The notes: a model not told the origin generated them from the letters alone. A DNA stretch of 64,000 nt from Chlorobiaceae bacterium (GCA_012972825.1 JABDHL010000057.1:1-64000), one strand, 5' to 3'. Shown: positions 9,969 through 19,210, counted from the stretch's first letter. Program-made: numbers and translations.

Positions 9969-10310
9969 CTAAATCGCTGTACCGCCTCGCTCCCTTGTTC
10001 TTATCCGGATGCACTCCTCAAGCTGGGTTATAAATATCTTTCCATCACCAATCTCTCCAACACCATGACTTGCAGCCTGAATAATCGTATCAACGGTGAT
10101 ATCAACAAACTCGTTGTTGACTGCAATATCAATCCTTATTTTAGGAATAAGATTGGGTGCGATTTTTTGGCCTCTATATATTTCAATGTCTTCCTGCCTG
10201 CCATGACCGGTTACACGGCTGACGGTAATTCTTGTTATATCAGCTTGAATCAATGCCTCGCGAACATGGTCGAGCCTGTCCGGCTGAATGATTGCTGTTA
10301 TCAGTTTCAT
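9969..10310 (-). CDS. PII nitrogen regulatory protein (GlnK-like)
   Basis: A 113-residue PII signal-transduction protein placed 9 bp after amtB, so it is expected to bind and gate the ammonium transporter in response to 2-oxoglutarate and ADP/ATP. Core features are present: MKLITAIIQP start, VREAL, TGHGRQ, the B-loop IGDGKIF near 86, and the C-terminal IRIRTRERGGTAI. The T-loop (about residues 38-57) is one residue shorter than in E. coli GlnB, keeps the Tyr in EIYRG, but has Lys-Ile where the uridylylated Tyr51 normally is. Uridylylation at that site is therefore not possible. A NifI-type role is an alternative but no nif gene is in the window. Confidence 0.92.
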   Translation of the reverse strand: MKLITAIIQPDRLDHVREALIQADITRITVSRVTGHGRQEDIEIYRGQKIAPNLIPKIRIDIAVNNEFVDITVDTIIQAASHGVGEIGDGKIFITQLEECIRIRTRERGGTAI

Positions 10311-10319
10311 GAGAAAAAA

Positions 10320-11654
10320 TTAGTTGAGGTTGATAAGACCATATCCATTTTCACCGTGCATGCTGTGATCAAGACCGGACATTTCATCATTTTCGCTTAT
10401 ACGCAGACCAATTGTTTTTTCAACCAGAAACAGAAGAATAAATGAAATCAACCCGGCATAAACAAGGGTTACTCCTACAGCAGTGGCCTGAACACCAAGC
10501 TGTTGCCAAACCGTCCAACTCCCTCCGACTTTTGCGGCTGCATCAGCCATCCATGAAGGGCGAATAAAAAATACAAGGGCAAGAGCACCAACAATACCGC
10601 CAACACCGTGAACACCGAAGGCATCAAGACTATCGTCATAACCAAGCTTGCTTTTGATCAGAATTGCCGTATAGCAAAAAATAGCGGCAAGTCCGCCAAG
10701 TGCAAATGCACCTGAAGGCTGGACAACTCCAGCAGCAGGTGTAATGGCAACCAGGCCGGCTAAAATTCCAGATGCTACCCCAAGACTGGTGGCTTTGCCA
10801 TGCTGGAATATTTCAATAATCATCCAGGTAAACGCTCCTGCTGCTGCTGCCACTTGCGTGACCGTCAGTGCCCTGGCAGTTGCAAGATCGCTGGCAATGG
10901 CACTGCCCGCATTGAACCCGAACCATCCTACCCATAGCAGACCTGCGCCGATAAGGGTCATGACAAGGTTGTTCGGATGCATGACGTTATTCGGATAAGC
11001 ACGTCTTTTCCCGAGGTAGAGTGCAGCTACAAGTGCTGTAATGCCTGAAGAAATATGCACAACGGTACCACCGGCAAAATCTATGGCGCCAGCTGCACCA
11101 AGGTTGAAAAGAAAACCATCAGCCGCCCATACCCAATGACAGATAGGAGCGTAGACAAAGACGCTCCAAAGTGCAATAAAGACGGCATACCCCTTAAAAT
11201 TAACCCTTTCTGCAAAAGCACCGGCAATCAGAGCAGGAGTAATAATGGCAAATTTACCTTGAAACATGGCAAAAACGTATTCGGGAATATGTGTAGGCAT
11301 TATAGTATCATCGATGCCCTGGAGCATGAAAAAACGACTGTCCCATCCTACAAAACCACCAAGAATTCCAGGTCCAAAACTCAGCGCATAACCGAACAGC
11401 GGCCAGAGAACACCGATAATCACCATAGCTGAAAAACTATGCATCATGGTTCCAATAACATTCTTCGTACGGACAAGTCCGCCATAAAACATGGCGAGTC
11501 CGGGAATCATAAGGAGAACCAGTGCTGTAGATGTGAGCATCCATGCGGTAGTCCCTGTATCGGTAACAACTGCTGCGGCTGCATGGACGGTACTCTGCTG
11601 AAACAACAATGCTGCTGGCAGACAGAGCATCGTTGCAATAATTCTTTTACTCAT
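10320..11654 (-). CDS. amtB: ammonium transporter
   Basis: Inner-membrane trimeric ammonium/ammonia channel of the Amt/Rh family. The 444-residue protein has a cleavable signal sequence ending near AVHA (about residue 26) and then eleven hydrophobic segments; hallmark stretches are ALVLLMIPGLAMFYGGLVR (first helix), the SFGPGILGGF region, IDFAGGTVVHISSG (conserved D and H) and DDSLDAFGVHGVGGIVGAL with the second pore His. The C-terminal cytoplasmic tail (about 30 residues, GLRISENDEMSGLDHS) is the PII-binding tail. It heads an operon with the PII gene. Confidence 0.97.
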   Translation of the reverse strand: MSKRIIATMLCLPAALLFQQSTVHAAAAVVTDTGTTAWMLTSTALVLLMIPGLAMFYGGLVRTKNVIGTMMHSFSAMVIIGVLWPLFGYALSFGPGILGGFVGWDSRFFMLQGIDDTIMPTHIPEYVFAMFQGKFAIITPALIAGAFAERVNFKGYAVFIALWSVFVYAPICHWVWAADGFLFNLGAAGAIDFAGGTVVHISSGITALVAALYLGKRRAYPNNVMHPNNLVMTLIGAGLLWVGWFGFNAGSAIASDLATARALTVTQVAAAAGAFTWMIIEIFQHGKATSLGVASGILAGLVAITPAAGVVQPSGAFALGGLAAIFCYTAILIKSKLGYDDSLDAFGVHGVGGIVGALALVFFIRPSWMADAAAKVGGSWTVWQQLGVQATAVGVTLVYAGLISFILLFLVEKTIGLRISENDEMSGLDHSMHGENGYGLINLN

Positions 11655-11696
11655 GAATAGAATAAATAAAATTAAAACGACCTAAATTATTAACGA

Positions 11697-11766
11697 TAAC
11701 TACGTATATGTAGTTATTAAATTAACCATAACCAAAAAATTATCAATTTTAATTACGTAAATGTAG
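11697..11766. promoter_or_regulatory. paired repeats upstream of amtB (possible operator)
   Basis: TACGTATATGTAG at 11701-11713 recurs as TACGTAAATGTAG at 11754-11766 (12 of 13 bases), with starts 53 bp apart, close to five helical turns. The first copy is also the core of a perfect inverted repeat, TAACTAC/GTAGTTA (11697-11703 and 11710-11716, six-base spacer). They lie 43-112 bp upstream of the amtB start. Two like sites on one face of the helix are a common arrangement for a dimeric regulator. The regulator is unknown. Confidence 0.45.
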
Positions 11767-12078
11767 GATTTTATCAGTATTATCAATGAAGGATGCATTG
11801 ACTTTTTTTCAGATATGGCAAGTCACCTATGGCTGATATGCTGTAAAGGAATGGAAAAGGAAGGGTGCTTATACGGTGATTTGCAACATTCGCCATTATA
11901 GGCAGAGGCGTATAAATTTATGAGCTGCGGGTATTTTATTTTTGAAAACAACTATTAATTACGATAAATTACTCACAGAAATCAGCCAATGGTTGTCTGA
12001 TCGCTATGCAGGTAATTTGTGCCTTGGTTGCCTGCCGGCGCTTCTTTCTATCAATGCACATGTTTACTGAAACTAACA
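11767..12078 (+). other. intergenic region / long 5' leader of the RRM gene
   Basis: No gene was found in these 312 bases. The left part belongs to the amtB upstream region, the right part is the probable promoter and leader of the RNA-binding protein. No conserved riboswitch fold was recognised by eye. Confidence 0.5.
11942..11970 (+). promoter_or_regulatory. possible promoter of the RRM gene
   Basis: TTGAAA (11942-11947) and TAAATT (11965-11970) are 17 bases apart, matching a sigma-70 promoter at 5 of 6 and 4 of 6 positions. If used, the transcript would carry a leader of about 100 nt before the ATG at 12079, which is long for this genome and is reminiscent of regulated leaders of RNA-binding/cold-shock genes. 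Confidence 0.3.
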
Positions 12079-12351
12079 ATGAATATTTACATTGGCAATT
12101 TGCCTTACACTGTTACTGAAGATGATCTTCGTGATGCGTTTTCTCAATTCGGACAGGTCGACAGCGCGAACATCATCAACGACAAGTTTTCAGGACGTTC
12201 GAAAGGGTTCGGATTTGTTGACATGCCCAATGAAAGTGAAGCCCGAGAAGCCATCGAATCAATGAATGACAAAGATTTGAAAGGCCGCACTATAAAGGTG
12301 AATGAAGCAAGACCGCGCGAAGAAAGACCAGTAAGAAGAGACCGCTACTAA
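12079..12351 (+). CDS. small RRM-type RNA-binding protein
   Basis: A 90-residue protein made of a single RNA recognition motif: RNP2 is IYIGNL at residues 3-8 and RNP1 is SKGFGFVDM near 42-50, with the usual beta-alpha-beta-beta-alpha-beta pattern. A short Arg/Glu-rich tail (PREERPVRRDRY) ends the protein. It resembles the small RRM proteins of cyanobacteria and other bacteria that are often cold-inducible and bind single-stranded RNA. The start at 12079 is chosen because the RRM fold begins directly there; an upstream TTG at 12019 would add unrelated residues. A strong hairpin follows. Confidence 0.92.
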   Translation: MNIYIGNLPYTVTEDDLRDAFSQFGQVDSANIINDKFSGRSKGFGFVDMPNESEAREAIESMNDKDLKGRTIKVNEARPREERPVRRDRY

Positions 12352-12371
12352 GCTTTTCCGTTTTTTTATAG

Positions 12372-12406
12372 AAAGCCAGACAGTAGAGCAAGCACTGTCT
12401 GGCTTT
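12372..12406 (+). terminator. hairpin terminator after the RRM gene
   Basis: A perfect 13-bp stem, AAAGCCAGACAGT (12372-12384) with ACTGTCTGGCTTT (12394-12406), encloses a 9-base loop. It lies between two convergent genes. There is no long U-tract after it on the plus strand, only the T bases ending the stem, so it may work in both directions with modest efficiency or stabilise mRNA ends. Confidence 0.65.
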
Positions 12407-12435
12407 GTCAGTATTCCCGAGAAACGAAACACGCG

Positions 12436-12933
12436 TTACGACTTAACAAGAAAAACGCCAAGATCTTCGAAAAGAGCCTGCAGATCCTCTTCATGCTGGA
12501 CTTCGTCCTGGAGAATCTGTACGGCAAGATTGTAGGTAACCGGGTCCTTGAGACCAATCTCTCCAATAATGCTGTTGTAGACATTAATAGCACATTGCTC
12601 ACCGGCAATGTTCTGCTCAAGAATTTTTTTAACAAAGGGATCATTTGGCGCGTCATAACCGCAGTTCGACCAGGTAAACCATTCGCGGGGGCTGGTAATT
12701 GGCGTCCCGCCAAGCTGAATGATCCTTGCTGTTATCATGCCGGCATGCCGCAGCTCATCAGCTGCATGCTGCAGAAGTTCAGCAATTACTGCATCTTTCA
12801 TTGGACCCTGCACCACCTTTGATCCAAGCCAATATTGGTAATAGGCAAGCCATTCGTCGGCAAAAGCCTTGTTAAGCAGTTCAAGTACGCGGGGGAGATT
12901 CTCTCCGATAATTTCCCGTCCTCTTGTACCCAT
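12436..12933 (-). CDS. Dps-like ferritin (DPSL/thioferritin type)
   Basis: A 165-residue four-helix-bundle ferritin-like protein, likely a cage that oxidises and stores iron and removes peroxide. Candidate di-iron ligands are E27, E60-x-x-H63, E112 and E144-x-x-H147, the bacterioferritin-like pattern. It also has C91 (WSNCGYD) and C114 (GEQC) close to that site; such a Cys pair is the mark of the DPSL/thioferritin subclass known from archaea and anaerobes, in line with an anaerobe protecting itself from oxygen. ATG at 12931-12933 with AGGAG six bases upstream. It is 33 bp downstream of nothing on its own strand except the epimerase gene. Confidence 0.85.
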   Translation of the reverse strand: MGTRGREIIGENLPRVLELLNKAFADEWLAYYQYWLGSKVVQGPMKDAVIAELLQHAADELRHAGMITARIIQLGGTPITSPREWFTWSNCGYDAPNDPFVKKILEQNIAGEQCAINVYNSIIGEIGLKDPVTYNLAVQILQDEVQHEEDLQALFEDLGVFLVKS

Positions 12934-12966
12934 GGCACACTCCTTTCTATTTGTTCGTGAAACTGT

Positions 12967-13908
12967 TTATTTCTTGTTTTTCACAAGATCAGCAAGTGCG
13001 TCGGCCAGCTTCGGATACCTGAAAACAAAACCTTGAGTCTGCAGTACACCTGGCTTTACTTTCTGGCCCTTCACAGCATATTCCCCACCTTCACCCATAA
13101 GAAGCTGAACAGCAAATTTCGGCACCGTCAACAGAGATGGCCTGCCAAGAGCCTCTCCAAGTCGAATCGCAAAATCTTTCATGGAAACCGGTTCAGGGCT
13201 GACAGCATTAACCGGGCCTTCGTATGATGGATTATCGAGCAACTGAAGAATGCAGGCAATCTCGTCGTCAACATGAATCCAGGAAATACACTGTAATCCG
13301 GAACCAATCGGCCCTCCAAGAAAGTAATTAAAGGGTGCAAGCATTTTCTGCAGCATCCCCCCTTTTGTTGACAGCACAATACCCGTTCTCAGAAGCACAA
13401 GACGCACGCCGGTCTTTTCAGCTTCATACGCCTCCTTTTCCCAGTCAATGCAGATTTTTGCAAGAAAATCTCTGCCTTTCGCTCCTGTCTCAACAATATA
13501 TGGAGTATCATCGCAGTTGTCAAAGGAGCCATAGTAGCCTATGGCTGATGCAGAAATAAAAACCTTTGGTTTTTCTGACGCACTGGCGATAGCAGATACA
13601 ATATGCCGGGTACCGAGAATTCTCGAATTATAGCAATCTTCCTTGTGCGCTTCACTCCAGCGACTTTCAAGCAGAGGTTTTCCCGCCAGATGAATCACAG
13701 CTTTTGCCCCGTTAAAAAAACCAGTCCATTCACCGGTTTTCATATCTGAGTCCCACTTGACATACCCGGCAGCGCCAGGAATTTTCTGTGCTGCACTTTC
13801 TGGCGAACGGGCAAGCAGGACAACTTTTTCTCCTCGGCCAATCAGCTTCTGGGCAAGTACAACGCCTATGACACCAGTAGCACCGGTAATAATTATATGA
13901 TCATGCAT
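12967..13908 (-). CDS. TIGR01777 family NAD(P)-binding epimerase
   Basis: A 313-residue extended short-chain dehydrogenase of the TIGR01777 group (YfcH/SDR39U1). The glycine-rich nucleotide motif is ITGATGVIG near residues 7-15; the signature VFISASAIGYYG contains the catalytic-type Ser and Tyr; C-terminal DUF1731-like sequence VPKFAVQLLMGEGGEYAVKG and VLQTQGFVFRYPKLADAL matches the family. The substrate is unknown. The gene ends 33 bp before the ferritin start on the same strand and may share a transcript with it. Confidence 0.9.
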   Translation of the reverse strand: MHDHIIITGATGVIGVVLAQKLIGRGEKVVLLARSPESAAQKIPGAAGYVKWDSDMKTGEWTGFFNGAKAVIHLAGKPLLESRWSEAHKEDCYNSRILGTRHIVSAIASASEKPKVFISASAIGYYGSFDNCDDTPYIVETGAKGRDFLAKICIDWEKEAYEAEKTGVRLVLLRTGIVLSTKGGMLQKMLAPFNYFLGGPIGSGLQCISWIHVDDEIACILQLLDNPSYEGPVNAVSPEPVSMKDFAIRLGEALGRPSLLTVPKFAVQLLMGEGGEYAVKGQKVKPGVLQTQGFVFRYPKLADALADLVKNKK

Positions 13909-14011
13909 AGACTTTTTCAGTTGTAGTGAACAAACTCGTTACCTAGAAACTCAAGCTAACCGGTTACTGAACAGGCCTTTGAGAATAATAATTCCCACTG
14001 GGAAAAACTAC

Positions 14012-14047
14012 AATGCAAGGGGAAGCTGAAACGCTTTTCCTTGCATT
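14012..14047 (-). terminator. terminator downstream of glmS
   Basis: A 15-bp stem with two G-U type pairs (14012-14026 with 14033-14047, AATGCAAGGGGAAGC and GCTTTTCCTTGCATT) has a 6-base loop. On the minus strand it follows the glmS stop by 41 bases and a TTTTT occurs about ten bases further on. A second small hairpin, TTCCC/GGGAA at 13992-14003, lies next to it. Confidence 0.6.
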
Positions 14048-14087
14048 ATGATTCAATGAAGATACTTCAGTTGGTGAGCTTCCGGGG

Positions 14088-15932
14088 CTATTCCACAGTC
14101 ACTGATTTTGCCAGGTTTCTCGGACGGTCAACATTGCAGCCGCGGAGTGTGGCGATATGATAGGCAAGAAGCTGCAGAGGGAGTACCGTTAAAAGAGGTG
14201 TAATAGGCCCTGAAGATTGCGGAATATAGATGACATGTTCAGCCAGACGGCTGACTTCCTGATCCCCTTCATTTGCAATCGCTATAACCCGGCCTTTACG
14301 GCTGCGAACTTCCTCAATATTACTGAGGATCTTGGCGTAGGTGCTATCGCGGGTGGCAATAAAAATAACCGGCATATCCTTGTCAATCAAGGCAATAGGA
14401 CCATGCTTCATTTCGGCTGCAGGATACCCTTCTGCATGGATATAAGAGATCTCCTTGAGTTTCAACGCACCTTCAAGAGCGACAGGGAAATTGTAACCGC
14501 GCCCAAGATAGAGTGCGTTCCTTGCATCCTTGAAGCGTTCGGCTATATCCTTTATCTGACTTTCGAGTTCAAGAATACGTGTGGCTTTTTCAGGCAGACG
14601 TGAAAGTTCTCTAAGATTAAGGGTAATCTCGTCCTGGGAAAGAGTTCTTCCTCTGCTGAGTGCCAGTGCAAGCATGTAGAGCATGATCACCTGTGCTGTA
14701 AAAGCTTTGGTCGAGGCCACGCCGACCTCCGGTCCGGCATGGGTATACATGCCGCAAAGGGTTTCACGGGCAATAGTTGAACCGACAACGTTACATATTC
14801 CCATCACAAGGGCACCTTTTTCCTTGGCAGTGCGGAGGGCGGCAAGAGTATCGGCAGTTTCACCCGATTGGGAAATGAGAATGACCACATCCTCAACACC
14901 GACAATGGGGTTCCGGTACCTGAATTCCGATGCATAGTCAACTTCTACAGGAATACGCGCAAACTCTTCTATAAGATATTCACCGATCAGAGCAGCATGC
15001 CAGCTTGTACCGCATGCACAGATGACTATGCGTTTTGCATGCTTCAGACGGTCGAGATAATCCTCTATCCCGCCAAGGCAAATCCGACCTTCCTCAAGGC
15101 GTACTCGACCTCGCATGACATCATGCATGACGGCCGGCTGTTCAAAAATCTCCTTGAGCATGAAGTGCTCAAACCCGCCTTTCTCTATTTTTTCAAGCGA
15201 GAAATCAAGTTCAGTGATCATCTTTTCCTGCTCGATATTATCAATCGTCTTAACGACGTAGCTATCCTTTTTCACGACGGCAAGTTCGCCGTCAGAGAGA
15301 TAAACCACTTTATTGGTATGCTCGACAATCGGAGCAGCATCAGAAGCAATAAAATATTCCCCGGTGCCGATACCGATCACCAGAGGACTTCCCTTGCGTG
15401 CAACAATAATCTTGTCTGGTTCCCGCGAAGAAATCACGCAAATACCGTATGCGCCATCGACATGACGAAGAGCGTTGCGGGTGGCCGATTCAAGGTCAAG
15501 CGAGGGATCACTCTTCCATATCCGGTCGATCAGGTGAACCAGCACCTCGGAATCGGTATCGCTTGAAAATATATAGCCTTGGGAAATCAGCTCCTGTTTG
15601 AGCACTGAATAATTTTCGATAATGCCATTGTGAATAACAGCGATATCACCTACTGTATTCTGGTGGGGATGAGCATTGAGGTCACTGGGTTCACCATGAG
15701 TAGCCCACCTGGTATGGCCTATGCCGACCGTGGCCGCCTTCATTTCCACACTGAGCCCCTCAGTAGCAACTTCAAGGCTGGTGACACTACCCTTCTGCTT
15801 CATAACCAGAAGACTTTCATTCAACAAGGCGACCCCTGCCGAATCATAACCTCTGTATTCAAGCCGCCTCAAACCCTTCAGAAGCACTGGAGCTGCTTCG
15901 CGCCAGCCTATATATCCGACAATTCCGCACAT
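14088..15932 (-). CDS. glmS: glutamine--fructose-6-phosphate aminotransferase
   Basis: Makes glucosamine 6-phosphate for peptidoglycan and lipid A. The 614-residue protein begins MCGIVGYIG with the nucleophilic Cys2 of the Ntn glutaminase domain, followed by the HTRWATHG and HNGIIENY motifs; the second half has two SIS sugar-isomerase domains (ACGTSWHAA, SQSGETADTL) and ends in LAKSVTVE, the family's standard C-terminus. Full length. A terminator follows, and pyrF lies 25 bp upstream on the same strand. No glmS ribozyme was recognised in the short gap upstream. Confidence 0.97.
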   Translation of the reverse strand: MCGIVGYIGWREAAPVLLKGLRRLEYRGYDSAGVALLNESLLVMKQKGSVTSLEVATEGLSVEMKAATVGIGHTRWATHGEPSDLNAHPHQNTVGDIAVIHNGIIENYSVLKQELISQGYIFSSDTDSEVLVHLIDRIWKSDPSLDLESATRNALRHVDGAYGICVISSREPDKIIVARKGSPLVIGIGTGEYFIASDAAPIVEHTNKVVYLSDGELAVVKKDSYVVKTIDNIEQEKMITELDFSLEKIEKGGFEHFMLKEIFEQPAVMHDVMRGRVRLEEGRICLGGIEDYLDRLKHAKRIVICACGTSWHAALIGEYLIEEFARIPVEVDYASEFRYRNPIVGVEDVVILISQSGETADTLAALRTAKEKGALVMGICNVVGSTIARETLCGMYTHAGPEVGVASTKAFTAQVIMLYMLALALSRGRTLSQDEITLNLRELSRLPEKATRILELESQIKDIAERFKDARNALYLGRGYNFPVALEGALKLKEISYIHAEGYPAAEMKHGPIALIDKDMPVIFIATRDSTYAKILSNIEEVRSRKGRVIAIANEGDQEVSRLAEHVIYIPQSSGPITPLLTVLPLQLLAYHIATLRGCNVDRPRNLAKSVTVE

Positions 15933-15957
15933 AACTTTTTCCTGTTTTTAGAGATGG

Positions 15958-16794
15958 TTAAGAACCACGCGATAAAACACTCTTCATTTCATCATGAATT
16001 TTTGAAGCCTCTCCGGCAACTGTCCGTTCGTAATCATCAACGTCTGAAAATGAGCCGGAAGGGTAGATTAAACTCCTGCTGATGTTGATAACAGCACTTT
16101 GCCGTTTACCATCAACACCAAAATTCACCGCGTCTTCAAGTGAGCCGCCCTGTGCGCCAACCCCTGGAATCAGCAGAAAAAGACCGGGAAATTCACGGCG
16201 AATCTCTTCAAGCAAGGTGCTTTTTGTAGCACCAGCCACAACGCCGGCGTTTCCATTTCTGCTCCATGATGCAACCTTGCCAAGCACTGTGCGATAGAGG
16301 GGCAATCCGTTCTGCATCGGCTGTTCTTCGAAATCTTCCGAACCCTTATTCGAGGTAAGGGCAAGGACAAATATCAGCTTATCCTCATAGGCGAAAAATG
16401 GCTCGAGGGAGTCAAACCCCATGTATGGAGCAACCGTCAGCGCATCAAAAGGCCAATGCTCAAAAAAAGCTTGCGCATACATCCTGCTTGTGTTGCCAAT
16501 ATCAGCCCGTTTGGCATCGGCAATCGTCATGACTGTGTCGGGAATATTTCGAAGTGTTTTTTCCATATCCTGTAATCCCGAAATTCCTCTGGCTTCGTAA
16601 AAAGCGGTATTGAGCTTATAGGCTACGGCTACATCACAGGTCGCTCTGATAACTGAGCAGTTAAACTCAAGAACAGGGTTTTCATACTTAAAAAAAACCT
16701 TGGGGATTTTCTCGGGATCACTGTCAAGCCCGACACACAAGAGAGATTGTAATGCTGTTATCCTGCGGTTTGTCTTATCCCGTACTGCACTCAT
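15958..16794 (-). CDS. pyrF: orotidine 5'-phosphate decarboxylase
   Basis: Last step of UMP synthesis. The 278-residue protein belongs to the longer type 2 subfamily. The catalytic motif DAKRADIGNT near residue 97 contains the Lys-x-x-x-Asp pair, the start LCVGLDSDPEKIP binds substrate, and the phosphate loop is PGVGAQGGS near 213. It precedes glmS by 25 bp and is probably co-transcribed. The upstream 266-bp gap to ftsH holds a small hairpin (GCTGA/TCAGC, 16858-16871) and the divergent promoters of the two genes. Confidence 0.95.
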   Translation of the reverse strand: MSAVRDKTNRRITALQSLLCVGLDSDPEKIPKVFFKYENPVLEFNCSVIRATCDVAVAYKLNTAFYEARGISGLQDMEKTLRNIPDTVMTIADAKRADIGNTSRMYAQAFFEHWPFDALTVAPYMGFDSLEPFFAYEDKLIFVLALTSNKGSEDFEEQPMQNGLPLYRTVLGKVASWSRNGNAGVVAGATKSTLLEEIRREFPGLFLLIPGVGAQGGSLEDAVNFGVDGKRQSAVINISRSLIYPSGSFSDVDDYERTVAGEASKIHDEMKSVLSRGS

Positions 16795-17060
16795 TAACTT
16801 CCCTGCCTCTCTGTGTTTTTTAAAAAGCTGTTTAACGAATATTATTCTGGGTATAAAGCTGATAAATCAGCAAAAAGATACGCTGCGGGCCTGAGTGAAA
16901 CTAATAACTGCAGGAATACAGTTTAGATGATTGTAATATATACTATGTTTTCTTGTGAGATGCTTCTTTAAATGGAAGAATCCCGTAAATTGAAATTCCT
17001 GAATCCGCGAACGGTGAACACTGGGCTGAGTCGCATTATTATAACCATGATTGATGATTG

Positions 17061-19154
17061 ATGGCAAAAAAACTGAGTAAACCTTCAAATCCCTATAAAA
17101 ATCTACCGGAAAATAACGTACCGCGTCCGAAATTCTCGATAATGTATTATGTGGTCGTTATTGTTCTTCTCATAGGAGTGCAGCTTGCGTTTTTCTGGTC
17201 AGGCTCCACACAGGAAATCCCTTACAGCACATTTCGAAAACTCATTGCAGAAAACAAAATTGAATCAGTAAAAATAGCACAGGAAAGGATCTATGTCAAG
17301 CTCAAACCGGGCATGAATAGTGGTGTAACACAAAAAGAACAGCAGAAAGACGGCCCGGGCATGTTTCTTCCTCAGACCACATCCAAACAGGATGAGATTT
17401 TTGTCAATGCAGTGCGTGATGAATCACTGATAGAACTCCTTGAAAGCAAAGGAATTAAATACCAGGGAGTGCCAAGCAGTACCTGGATTAGTGAACTGCT
17501 GCAATGGATACTTCCGTTCGGCCTGATGATCGGCATATACTTTTTTGTTTTCCGCCGTATGGGCGGGCCAGGCTCCCAGTTCATGAATATCAGCAAGAAC
17601 AAGGCCGCACTGTATGAAAACCTGGACGAACACACCCGCATCACTTTCAAAGATGTAGCAGGCCTCGATGAGGCAAAGGCTGAGGTCATGGAGGTAGTTG
17701 ATTTCCTCAAGGATCCGAAAAAGTATACGACACTCGGGGGGAAACTCCCCAAAGGAGTTCTGCTGGTCGGCCCTCCGGGTACAGGAAAAACCCTGCTTGC
17801 AAAAGCTGTTGCCGGTGAGGCTGATGTACCGTTTTTCAGCATCAGCGGCTCCGACTTTGTTGAAATGTTTGTCGGCGTCGGTGCAGCCAGAGTACGGGAT
17901 CTATTCAAGCAAGCCAAGGAAAAAGCACCCTGCATTATCTTTATCGATGAAATCGACGCTGTTGGCCGCAGCAGAGGAAAGGGCGCTATGATGGGCGCAA
18001 ATGACGAACGTGAAAATACTCTCAACCAGCTGCTTGTTGAAATGGACGGCTTTGCAACGGACAAGGGCGTCATTCTGATAGCCGCAACCAACCGCCCCGA
18101 TGTTCTTGATTCGGCGTTGCTGAGACCGGGCCGTTTTGACCGTCAGATCATGGTCGACAAGCCTGACCTGAAAGGACGTATCGATATTTTCAAAGTGCAC
18201 ACCAAGGAGCTCTCACTTTCAAAGGATGTTAACCTGAAAGCTCTTGCCTCTCAGACACCTGGATTTGCCGGTGCGGAAATTGCCAATGCCGCCAACGAAG
18301 CCGCGCTGCTTGCCTCTCGCCGCAACAAGCTGAGCATTGAGATGAAAGACTTTGAAGATGCCATAGAGCGCGTGGTAGCCGGACTTGAAAAAAAGAACAA
18401 GGTCATCAATCCACGAGAGAAGCAGATTGTTGCCTATCATGAAGCTGGGCATGCAATTATCAGCTGGATGATGGCAGAGAACGATCCTGTTCAGAAAATA
18501 TCTATCGTCCCAAGAGGAATGAGCGCACTCGGCTATACCATGAACATCCCGCTTGAAGATCGATATCTCATGACGAAAAGCGAGCTTCTTGCCCGAATTT
18601 GCGGTCTTCTCGGCGGGCGCATTGCTGAAGAGATTATTTTCAACGAAATCTCGACAGGAGCACAGAATGACCTTGAAAAAGTTACGAGTATAGCTTATAA
18701 CATGGTCATGGTTTACGGTATGAGCGAAAAACTCGGCAACCTTTCCTTTTTTGAAAGTAACAATCCCTATTACGGAAGTCCGGGTATTGACAAAAAGTAC
18801 GGTGAGGAAACCGCCCGACTTATCGACAGGGAGGTCATGGCTATCGTAGAATCATCGCGTCTTAACGTGATAAATTTACTGACGCTGAACCGCGAAAAGC
18901 TCGAAAAGCTTGCAAATGAACTACTGTTGAAGGAGATGCTACAATACGCTCAGATCGAGGAAATTCTGGGGAAACGTCCAGAGAGCCTCTTTCCTGTTCA
19001 TATCGAAGAAGAAAACTCAGACGAAAGCAATGGGAAGAGTTATGGAACTACGGTCACTCAAGGAAATACAGACCAACTCAGCGAGAACGAGCAAGCTGAG
19101 CTTGAAGCTGCTGTTGCAAGGCTTAGAGAGGTGCGGAACATTCCGGAAAATTGA
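17061..19154 (+). CDS. ftsH: ATP-dependent zinc metalloprotease FtsH
   Basis: Membrane-anchored AAA+ protease that degrades misfolded membrane proteins and regulatory proteins. The 697-residue protein has two membrane segments (about residues 28-50 and 150-172) around a periplasmic domain, the AAA module with Walker A GPPGTGKT at 237-244, Walker [12 protein letters not shown], the second region of homology ([20 protein letters not shown]), and the zinc-protease motif HEAGH at 460-464. The C-terminal tail is acidic and disordered. The ATG at 17061 is preferred to the TTG three bases earlier. A 19-bp hairpin follows. Confidence 0.97.
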   Translation: MAKKLSKPSNPYKNLPENNVPRPKFSIMYYVVVIVLLIGVQLAFFWSGSTQEIPYSTFRKLIAENKIESVKIAQERIYVKLKPGMNSGVTQKEQQKDGPGMFLPQTTSKQDEIFVNAVRDESLIELLESKGIKYQGVPSSTWISELLQWILPFGLMIGIYFFVFRRMGGPGSQFMNISKNKAALYENLDEHTRITFKDVAGLDEAKAEVMEVVDFLKDPKKYTTLGGKLPKGVLLVGPPGTGKTLLAKAVAGEADVPFFSISGSDFVEMFVGVGAARVRDLFKQAKEKAPCIIFIDEIDAVGRSRGKGAMMGANDERENTLNQLLVEMDGFATDKGVILIAATNRPDVLDSALLRPGRFDRQIMVDKPDLKGRIDIFKVHTKELSLSKDVNLKALASQTPGFAGAEIANAANEAALLASRRNKLSIEMKDFEDAIERVVAGLEKKNKVINPREKQIVAYHEAGHAIISWMMAENDPVQKISIVPRGMSALGYTMNIPLEDRYLMTKSELLARICGLLGGRIAEEIIFNEISTGAQNDLEKVTSIAYNMVMVYGMSEKLGNLSFFESNNPYYGSPGIDKKYGEETARLIDREVMAIVESSRLNVINLLTLNREKLEKLANELLLKEMLQYAQIEEILGKRPESLFPVHIEEENSDESNGKSYGTTVTQGNTDQLSENEQAELEAAVARLREVRNIPEN

Positions 19155-19167
19155 ACGATTTACGGAA

Positions 19168-19210
19168 AGACACAATAAAAGGCAGGAAATACCTGCCTTT
19201 TATTGTGTCT
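19168..19210. terminator. bidirectional terminator between ftsH and tRNA-Val
   Basis: A perfect 19-bp stem (19168-19186 with 19192-19210, AGACACAATAAAAGGCAGG and its complement) has a 5-base loop AAATA. The stem itself contains TTTTATT on the 3' arm of each strand. It lies between the plus-strand ftsH and the minus-strand tRNA gene and would end both transcripts. Confidence 0.85.

Noticed and set aside
16858-16876. Small hairpin GCTGA/TCAGC followed by A-rich sequence between pyrF and ftsH
   Set aside because: Only 5 bp, and the location is upstream of two divergent genes; it cannot be a terminator of either.
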